Source: CAYSWS01 sp965603395 (GTDB lineage: Bacteria > Patescibacteriota > WWE3 > UBA101185 > UBA10185). From it: DNA of 18,948 nt. Each line of letters starts with the position of its first letter. The stretch's first letter is position 1. The notes under the pieces were generated by a model, which ran no database searches, was not told the origin of the DNA, and saw nothing but the letters and a program-made list of their open reading frames with translations. Below are positions 13,720-18,948 of this stretch, in pieces. Location of the stretch: contig CBFDCV010000015.1 of NCBI GenBank assembly GCA_965603395.1, positions 1-18,948 on the forward strand, in the 5' to 3' direction. A program made the position numbers and the translations under genes.

Positions 13720-15180
13720 ATGAGCACAGTTAGAACAAGAATGGCACCAAGCCCAACCGGCGAGTACCACATAGGGCACATTCGGACAGTTTTATACAAT
13801 TATGCTTTTGCCAAAAGGAATAATGGCAAATTTATAATCCGTATTGAGGATACAGATAGAGAAAGATATGTAGAGGGTGCTGTGGGTAGGATATTGGATG
13901 TTATAAGGGAGTATGGCTTAAATTGGGATGAAGGACCTGACAAAGAAGGGGAATGCGGACCCTATACCCAGTCAGAAAGATTGGATATATACCGGGAACA
14001 TGCGCAAAAATTAATTGATAGTAATCATGCTTACCACTGCTTTTGTTCCAAAAAAGACCTTGAGGCAATGAGGAAAAAGCAGCAAGAGCAAGGTATGGCC
14101 AAAACCATGTATGACGGAGGATGCAGGGAAATACCGCCGGATCTAGTAGAAAAGCATCTAAAGGATAAGAAGCCTTATGTGGTTAGGCTAAAAGTACCTG
14201 CGGATCAGATAGTTAAGGTAAAAGACGAAGTGTACGGTGCGCTGGAGTTTAACACAAACGAAATAGATGACACTGTGTTGCTTAAGTCAGACGGCTATCC
14301 TACCTACCACTTGGCAGTAGTGGTTGACGACCATTTGATGGGAATATCGCACATTATGAGAGGCAACGATTGGCTGCCCTCCACACCAAAACATGTACTG
14401 CTTTATAATGCGTTTGGATGGGAGTTGCCTACGTTTGTTCATCTGCCAAACCTGAAAGAGCTAGGAGAGAACAAGAAGCTATCAAAGAGATTTGGGGCTG
14501 TTTTTGCTGAAGATTTTTTAAGAGAGGGTTATTTGGTGGAGGCATTGTTGAATTTTCTAATGTTGTTAGGCTGGAATCCGGGCGGTGAGAAAGAAATTTA
14601 CACTTTAAAAGAGTTTGTTGAGATTTTTGACATAAAAAGGATCCATAAAACTGATTTAGTCGCCTTTGATAGGGAGAAGTTATTGTGGTTAAACGGCACT
14701 TACATTAGAAATATGCCTTTGCCTAAATTATGTAAAGCCATAAGAGATTGGTCGGAAAAATATACCATTGACTTGCACTGCGGTGATTTTTCGTTAGACT
14801 ACCATCTACAAGTTTTAGGTTTGATACAAGAGAGACTAAAGACTTTTTCAGAATATGTTGGCATTACCCACTATTTTTATCAGGACCCCCAAGTTAACAG
14901 TGAGCTTCTAACCAAATATGCAAAATCTCACAAAAGATCAGTGGAGATCACACAGGGATTTGTTAAGGTGTACGAAGGTGTAAAAGAGCATGATTGGAAG
15001 ACTGGGCACCTTGAGAAAGTTTCTCATGATTTTGTTGGAAAACGTGAATATAAAAACAAAGAAGCCTTTATGACTCTTAGAGTTGCCGTTACGGGAGAGC
15101 ATGCCACACCGCCAATTTTTGATACGTTGGAGGTGTTAGGTAAAAAAGCTGTGATAGAACGTCTAAAAAAGACCTCATAG
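13720..15180 (+). CDS. gltX: Glutamyl-tRNA synthetase
   Basis: Class I synthetase that charges tRNA-Glu and, where GatCAB is present, often tRNA-Gln as well. 486 residues, normal length. The N-terminus MSTVRTRMAPSPTGEYHIGH carries the HIGH signature at 17-20. RIEDTDRERY follows, then a Cys-rich zinc-type site (C107-F-C109 and C135 in YDGGCREI). KLSKRFG at 253-259 is the KMSKS-type loop. The C-terminal half (VAFDREKLLWLNGTYIRNM, then NKEAFMTLRVAVTGEHATPP) is the anticodon-binding helical region. The ATG sits six bases after a TAGAAT box with no Shine-Dalgarno. Confidence 0.97.
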   Translation: MSTVRTRMAPSPTGEYHIGHIRTVLYNYAFAKRNNGKFIIRIEDTDRERYVEGAVGRILDVIREYGLNWDEGPDKEGECGPYTQSERLDIYREHAQKLIDSNHAYHCFCSKKDLEAMRKKQQEQGMAKTMYDGGCREIPPDLVEKHLKDKKPYVVRLKVPADQIVKVKDEVYGALEFNTNEIDDTVLLKSDGYPTYHLAVVVDDHLMGISHIMRGNDWLPSTPKHVLLYNAFGWELPTFVHLPNLKELGENKKLSKRFGAVFAEDFLREGYLVEALLNFLMLLGWNPGGEKEIYTLKEFVEIFDIKRIHKTDLVAFDREKLLWLNGTYIRNMPLPKLCKAIRDWSEKYTIDLHCGDFSLDYHLQVLGLIQERLKTFSEYVGITHYFYQDPQVNSELLTKYAKSHKRSVEITQGFVKVYEGVKEHDWKTGHLEKVSHDFVGKREYKNKEAFMTLRVAVTGEHATPPIFDTLEVLGKKAVIERLKKTS

Positions 15181-15276
15181 TTGTACATATCTATATTAAT
15201 TAGAGTAGTTTCTATTGTTAAAATTTCTCAAACTGATAGAATTGAGTTATAAAAAAAGTTAGCGAAAGATTATATT
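15181..15276 (+). promoter_or_regulatory. recA upstream region with candidate promoter and inverted repeats
   Basis: AT-rich gap between gltX and recA. Candidate -10 TATAAA (15248-15253) would give a leader of about 17 bases; TATATT also directly abuts the recA ATG. CTCAA (15227-15231) and TTGAG (15242-15246) form an inverted repeat just before the -10, and TTCTAT (15210-15215) pairs with ATAGAA (15236-15241). Neither resembles the known Escherichia or Bacillus LexA boxes, so SOS control is not supported. No terminator for gltX is evident. Confidence 0.3.
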
Positions 15277-16350
15277 ATGGCCTCGAGAACCTCCACTAAA
15301 AACAAGGTCGACAACACTGCCAAAAAAAATAAAGAAATCGCTTTAAATTCAGCCTTAGAGCAAATAGAAAAGAACTTTGGAAAAGGTTCTATTATGAAGT
15401 TGGGTGATAGGCCTGAGCAACGGGACATGCCCGCCATATCTACCGGTGCTATTGCTTTAGATATCGCTTTAGGCATAGGCGGTGTACCTAGAGGTAGAAT
15501 TGTTGAGATATATGGGCCGGAATCATCAGGAAAAACTACTCTTGTACAACATATTATTGCTGAAGCCCAGAAAGCGGGAGGTACGGCCGCTCTTATCGAT
15601 GCAGAACATACTTTTGACCCAATATATGCCGCCAAAACAGGCGTAAATGCCGAAGAATTGTTAATTTCTCAACCTGACACAGGAGAACAAGCTCTGGAAA
15701 TAGCAGAAACCTTGATCAGATCAAATGCAGTAGATGTGATAGCTATTGATTCTGTGGCTGCCTTAGTACCCAGAGCAGAAATTGAGGGTGAAATTGGTGA
15801 CAGCCATATTGCATTACAGGCCAGGTTGATGAGTCAGTCTTTAAGAAGGTTGGCGGGCACCATAAATAAATCAAAGTGCACCATTGTTTTTACAAATCAG
15901 CTTAGAATGAAGGTGGGCGTAATATTTGGTAACCCGGAAATAACCCCCGGAGGTAAAGCTTTGAAGTACTACGCCTCAGTTCGAATGGAGATAAGAAAGA
16001 TCCAATCCTTAAAAACAGGTGATGAGTTTTCCGGTATAAAGGTTCGTGTGAAAGTGGTTAAGAATAAGGTAGCCCCGCCTTTTAGAGTTGCTGAGTTTGA
16101 TATCATGTTTGACGAAGGTATAAGCAAAGAGGGTAATATTTTAGATGTTGGAGTAGACTTTGATCTGATCAAGAAGAGCGGTGCCTGGTTTGAATACGAA
16201 GGTGAGCAACTTGGGCAGGGAAGGGAAGCTGCCAAAACTTTTTTAAGGAAAAACGTTCGGATTAGAAATAACATAGAGAAAAAGATCAGATCTAAACTAA
16301 ACAAGGAAGAAGTTCCTATGGAAATTGGCGGCGATCATGGAGAAGAGTAG
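15277..16350 (+). CDS. recA: Recombinase RecA
   Basis: ATP-dependent strand-exchange protein, central to homologous recombination. 357 residues. Walker A GPESSGKT at 80-87; Walker B region VDVIAIDSVAALVP; the DNA-binding loop L2 region and following strand TNQLRMKVGVIFGNPEITPG followed by GKALKYYASVRMEIRK. LDIALGIGGVPRGRIVEIYG and GEIGDSHIALQARLMSQSL are also family hallmarks. The conserved DAEHALDP reads DAEHTFDP here. The basic N-terminal extension (RTSTKNKVDNTAKKNK) is slightly longer than usual. The C-terminus overlaps the recX start by 14 bases. Confidence 0.98.
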   Translation: MASRTSTKNKVDNTAKKNKEIALNSALEQIEKNFGKGSIMKLGDRPEQRDMPAISTGAIALDIALGIGGVPRGRIVEIYGPESSGKTTLVQHIIAEAQKAGGTAALIDAEHTFDPIYAAKTGVNAEELLISQPDTGEQALEIAETLIRSNAVDVIAIDSVAALVPRAEIEGEIGDSHIALQARLMSQSLRRLAGTINKSKCTIVFTNQLRMKVGVIFGNPEITPGGKALKYYASVRMEIRKIQSLKTGDEFSGIKVRVKVVKNKVAPPFRVAEFDIMFDEGISKEGNILDVGVDFDLIKKSGAWFEYEGEQLGQGREAAKTFLRKNVRIRNNIEKKIRSKLNKEEVPMEIGGDHGEE

Positions 16351-16863
16351 CCACCCGGATGATATCGATCAGGCAATAAAAGAAAAAGTAAACCTGAAAA
16401 TTCTTAATTTTATCTCTTATAAGATTAGAAGTGAGAGAGAAATTTCCGATAGATTAAGCCAATATCTATACAGATATAAAAAGATGAAAAAATCCCAAAA
16501 AGACGAGATCAAAGCAGAAATAATGGCAAAATTGGAAGAAATCAACCTTATAAATGATATTTATTTTGCCGAGAGCTTCGTTTCCCAGAAAGTAAATTCT
16601 CCAAAGCCAGCCAGCCGTATGAAAATTAAGCAATTCTTGATGAGAAAGGAGTTTCCGGCAAAATCATAAACGAGGCTCTAAAGCTGTATACGGATGATGA
16701 GGAAGACCAGAAAATTACCAAAGACGCTAAAAAGAAATCTGCTACGCTTAAAAAGTTTAACAAGATGCAAAAAAAGAAGAAGCTTTACGACTACTTAGCT
16801 AGGAAAGGTTATCCATTTGCAAAAATCCGGTCCGTTGTTGACAGAATAATTGAGGTGGAATAG
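16337..16863 (+). CDS. recX: Regulatory protein RecX, split by a -1 frameshift
   Basis: RecX binds and inhibits RecA filaments. The first frame (ATG at 16337) encodes MEKSSHPDDIDQAIKEK and the RecX repeats ISYKIRSEREISDRLSQYLY, LINDIYFAESFVSQKV and SRMKIKQFLMRK, but stops at 16669. The RecX fold continues in the -1 frame from about 16648: GVSGKIINEALKLYTDDEED, then KLYDYLARKGYPFAKIRSVV to the TAG at 16861-16863. Joining at AGA-AAG-GAG gives exactly the family spacing (x-L-x-x-K-G-V). Either one base is missing from the A/G run (assembly error or real mutation), or ribosomes slip on A-AAG, where an AGGAG-like sequence lies. It overlaps the recA 3' end, a standard pairing. Identity is firm; intactness is not. 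Confidence 0.8.
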
Positions 16864-16952
16864 AATCTGCTTGGGAAATATATTGAATTTGGCTTTTATT
16901 ATTTCTAATATGAACACGTTTTTACTAAAAAACCGGATACCTTTAGAAAAGT

Positions 16953-16986
16953 AAGCTGTATAGTCCTCAGCGGAATACGGCTTTTT
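16953..16986 (+). terminator. Intrinsic terminator after recA-recX
   Basis: AAGCTGTAT (16953-16961) pairs with ATACGGCTT (16975-16983), nine pairs with one G-U. An inner TCC/GGA helix closes a TCAGC loop after a two-base bulge. T bases follow directly (CTTTTT). It is located 90 bases after the recX stop and before rny, separating the two units. The rest of 16864-17050 is AT-rich; a GTGACA (16993-16998) may be the -35 of rny, though no well-spaced -10 is clear. Confidence 0.75.
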
Positions 16987-17034
16987 CATGCTGTGACATT
17001 TTATATTTCCCTTTGAAAAATAATTAATTTGTAA

Positions 17035-17040
17035 AAGGAG
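17035..17040 (+). promoter_or_regulatory. Shine-Dalgarno site of rny
   Basis: AAGGAG lies ten bases before the ATG at 17051 and four before an in-frame TTG at 17045. It is the only clear ribosome-binding site placed in front of a gene in this window. The spacing is slightly long for the ATG and short for the TTG; the ATG is preferred. Confidence 0.6.
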
Positions 17041-17050
17041 TAATTTGTGT

Positions 17051-18556
17051 ATGTTTAAAGGAATAATGGGAAAGTTTCTTACTAGGGAAAAAGAACCCTC
17101 AAAGGTAGTAGAAGCGCCCAAACAAAAAGTATCTTCTAAACAAGTAGAAGACTCAAAACTATCTGAAATACGTGCTAAAGCTAAGGAAATAGTTTTAGAA
17201 GCTAAAGATCAAGCTCTAAAGGTGAGATCTGAGGCTGAAGATGAGGCTAGAAAAATAAAATCAAAGGTTATCGAAGAAGAAAGAAGGCTAGCTTCACAAA
17301 AAGGTGAAATTGAGTCAAAAGTAAAAGATCTAGAGGAAAGATCAAGAACATTAAAAAAGGCTAAAAATACTATAGAAAAAATGCAGGAAGAGGCCGAGAA
17401 CCTGTTAAGAACTAGAAAAGGTGAGTTGGAAAGAGTGGCTTCATTGACAAAAGATGAAGCTAGAAACCAGTTGTTGGCGCAGGTTGATAGGGAGCTCTCA
17501 GGTGAAAAAGCCAAGAGAATTAAAGGTATGCAGGAAGAGGTTAAAAAGAATGTAGAAGAAGAAGCCAAGCAATTATTAGTCGAGGCTATGAGGTTTGGTT
17601 CAACTGATTATGTGGTTGAATATACAACTTCAAAAGTTAAACTTCCCGATGAGGAAATGAAAGGAAGAATAATCGGTAAAGAAGGTAGAAACATTAGAAC
17701 CTTAGAAGAGTTAACAGGTGTGGAGTTTGATCTTGATTCAACCCCGGGCGAGATACTGTGCTCCGGTTTTGATCCTATTAGGAGGGAGATTGCCAAAGTA
17801 TCTTTGGAAAGATTGATCAAGGATGGAAGGATACAGCCGGCTAGAATTGAAGACACCGTAAACAAGACTAAAGGAGAGATAGACCACTTGATCTACAAAG
17901 CAGGAGATGATCTTTGCCACAGAGTTGGAGCTTACAATGTGCCTAAAGAGCTGGTTTCTATGTTAGGAAAATTTAAATATAGGTTTTCTTATGGTCAAAA
18001 CATGATCGAACATACTTTGGAAGAAACCAAAATGGGAATTGCTATTGCTCATGAACTTAAGATTGACGTGGATACGGTTAGATTAGGTTGTCTTTTCCAC
18101 GATATAGGAAAGATAGTTACAGAAGACGAGGGATCCCACATAGAGTTAGGAGTTGATCTGTTAAACAAGCACAACATACCAGAGGCAGTTGTCAACTGTG
18201 TAGCCGAGCACCATGAGGATAAACCATTTAGTTCAATTGAATCAGCAGTAGTGAATTTGGTTGACCATGTAAGCGGTGCCCGACCGGGAGCTAGGGGCGA
18301 AGACTATGAATCGTACATCAAAAGAATGAAGGCTTTAGAAGATGCTGCCAAGCAATTTGACGGTGTAGAAAGATCTTATGCCATCTCCGCCGGTAGAGAG
18401 GTCCGCGTTTTTGTGGAACCTACAAAGGTTGATGATGAATCCACAGAGTTCTTGGCTAGAGAGATTGCTAAAAAGATAGAGCTTGAACAAACTTACCCCG
18501 GCGTGGTAAAAGTAACTGTAATAAGAGAGACTAGAGTAACTGAGACGGCAAAGTAA
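17051..18556 (+). CDS. rny: Ribonuclease Y without the N-terminal membrane anchor
   Basis: Endoribonuclease that initiates mRNA decay. 501 residues from the ATG. The first 40 residues are charged and basic (MFKGIMGKFLTREKEPSKVV), with none of the hydrophobic helix that tethers RNase Y in Bacillus. Residues about 40-180 are a long Lys/Glu-rich coiled coil. The KH domain has MKGRIIGKEGRNIRTLEEL, followed by ELTGVEFDLDSTPGEILCSG and FDPIRREIAKVSLERLI. The HD domain has LFHDIGKI (H350-D351), EGSHIELGVDLL, AEHHEDKP and SGARPGARGEDYESYIKRM; the conserved tail is PGVVKVTVIRETR. It has a good Shine-Dalgarno and sits after the recX terminator, followed by a mini-protein and ymdB. Catalytic parts are intact. 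Confidence 0.95.
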   Translation: MFKGIMGKFLTREKEPSKVVEAPKQKVSSKQVEDSKLSEIRAKAKEIVLEAKDQALKVRSEAEDEARKIKSKVIEEERRLASQKGEIESKVKDLEERSRTLKKAKNTIEKMQEEAENLLRTRKGELERVASLTKDEARNQLLAQVDRELSGEKAKRIKGMQEEVKKNVEEEAKQLLVEAMRFGSTDYVVEYTTSKVKLPDEEMKGRIIGKEGRNIRTLEELTGVEFDLDSTPGEILCSGFDPIRREIAKVSLERLIKDGRIQPARIEDTVNKTKGEIDHLIYKAGDDLCHRVGAYNVPKELVSMLGKFKYRFSYGQNMIEHTLEETKMGIAIAHELKIDVDTVRLGCLFHDIGKIVTEDEGSHIELGVDLLNKHNIPEAVVNCVAEHHEDKPFSSIESAVVNLVDHVSGARPGARGEDYESYIKRMKALEDAAKQFDGVERSYAISAGREVRVFVEPTKVDDESTEFLAREIAKKIELEQTYPGVVKVTVIRETRVTETAK

Positions 18557-18574
18557 TTACAAGCTAAGTAATTT

Positions 18575-18784
18575 ATGTTTTATTTACTGGCATTACTACT
18601 GTTTATAATTTTGTACTACGTTTTTGTAAAGCTTCTTAGCAGTATTGTTAAGGGGTGTATGATGGCAGTGTTCGTAGTAGTACTGATATTTCTAGTGGTT
18701 GTTTTTGCAAAATCTTCCCAGGAACCTGTCTACTTGTTTAATATGTATAAAGTTGACAACTTTAATGTAGTCAAGCTTAGGTAA
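18575..18784 (+). CDS. Two-helix membrane mini-protein between rny and ymdB
   Basis: 69 residues: hydrophobic segments at about 2-20 (YLLALLLFIILYYVFVKL) and 28-45 (CMMAVFVVVLIFLVVVFA), then a short polar tail (SSQEPVYLFNMYKVDNFN). No family recognised. It starts 18 bases after rny and ends two bases before the ymdB ATG, so it is very likely co-transcribed. Given that this RNase Y has lost its anchor, a membrane partner role is an attractive but untested idea. Confidence 0.6.
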   Translation: MFYLLALLLFIILYYVFVKLLSSIVKGCMMAVFVVVLIFLVVVFAKSSQEPVYLFNMYKVDNFNVVKLR

Positions 18785-18786
18785 AT

Positions 18787-18948
18787 ATGAAAATACTTTT
18801 TATTGGTGATATAGTGGCCCGTCCCGGAAGGGAAATGGTTAAAGAGTTATTGCCCGGTTTCATTAAAGATAAAAAAATTGATTTAGTTTTAGCCAATGCT
18901 GAAAATATGGCTCATGGAAGGGGTGCCACTAGGGGTACGATCGAAGAA
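18787..18948 (+). CDS. ymdB: YmdB-family metallophosphoesterase, 5' part only
   Basis: The first 54 codons are in the window; the frame is open at the right edge. MKILFIGDIVARPGREMVKE matches the N-terminus of the YmdB/TIGR00282 calcineurin-like phosphoesterases, with the metal-binding GD (residues 7-8). LVLANAENMAHGRGATRG corresponds to the family's NGEN-x(3)-G region, with N and E conserved. Bacillus YmdB hydrolyses 2',3'-cyclic AMP, and the gene is often next to rny, as here. Confidence 0.88.
   Translation, partial: MKILFIGDIVARPGREMVKELLPGFIKDKKIDLVLANAENMAHGRGATRGTIEE

Noticed and set aside
15205..15255. SOS (LexA) box before recA
   Set aside because: The inverted repeats present do not match the CTGT-N8-ACAG or GAAC-N4-GTTC patterns, and no lexA is in the window.
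17209..17568. 119-codon Ser/Phe-rich minus-strand frame inside rny
   Set aside because: It is the mirror of the Lys/Glu-rich coiled-coil codons (AAA/GAA read as TTT/TTC).
1..18948. UGA recoded as glycine (Gracilibacteria/SR1-type code)
   Set aside because: All conserved proteins translate end to end without any in-frame TGA under the standard code.
1..18948. CRISPR arrays, insertion sequences, prophage or integron features
   Set aside because: No regularly spaced repeats, transposase-, integrase- or phage-like proteins were seen; gene content is housekeeping throughout.

Overview
The window looks like a stretch of a small, AT-rich bacterial genome from the Candidate Phyla Radiation (Patescibacteria; a Microgenomates-, WWE3- or WS6-like lineage is plausible but I cannot place it further). 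Reasons: densely packed housekeeping genes, very few Shine-Dalgarno sites, several start codons sitting 6-9 bases after a -10 box (leaderless type), trimmed or rearranged versions of universal proteins, and small lineage-type membrane proteins. The standard genetic code fits: no gene body is interrupted by TGA, and all 16 visible stops are TAA (11) or TAG (5).

Layout: (1) 1-2550, minus strand: greA then lysS. The LysRS carries a C-terminal HD-hydrolase-like extension and runs off the left edge. greA has a strong promoter and a short leader with a terminator-like hairpin. (2) 2411-2749: a divergent intergenic region with the greA control signals, an inverted repeat, a GC-rich hairpin and a near-consensus promoter for the rightward operon. 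(3) 2750-9732, plus strand: a DUF3048 (YerB-like) envelope protein, a winged-helix/nucleotidyltransferase-like regulator, secD, secF, recJ and an MFS-type permease, nearly all head to tail. (4) 9729-12538: a small membrane protein on the minus strand, divergent from aspS (AspRS without the GAD insertion domain), then an S11 D-Ala-D-Ala carboxypeptidase-like protein. (5) 12550-15180: an unrecognised single-pass envelope protein (minus), tightly divergent from gltX. (6) 15277-18948, plus strand: recA, recX (split by a -1 frameshift), a terminator, rny (RNase Y lacking the usual membrane anchor), a two-TM mini-protein and the 5' end of a ymdB-family metallophosphoesterase gene.

Functionally the window holds three aminoacyl-tRNA synthetases, transcript-cleavage factor GreA, the SecDF export motor, single-strand exonuclease RecJ with the RecA/RecX recombination pair, cell-wall trimming, and RNA turnover (RNase Y/YmdB). 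No mobile element, CRISPR array, tRNA or rRNA was found. The most interesting items are the LysRS-HD fusion, the attenuator-like greA leader, the systematic leaderless start signals, the repeated start-site module at aspS, the GAD-less AspRS, the anchor-less RNase Y and the frameshifted recX.
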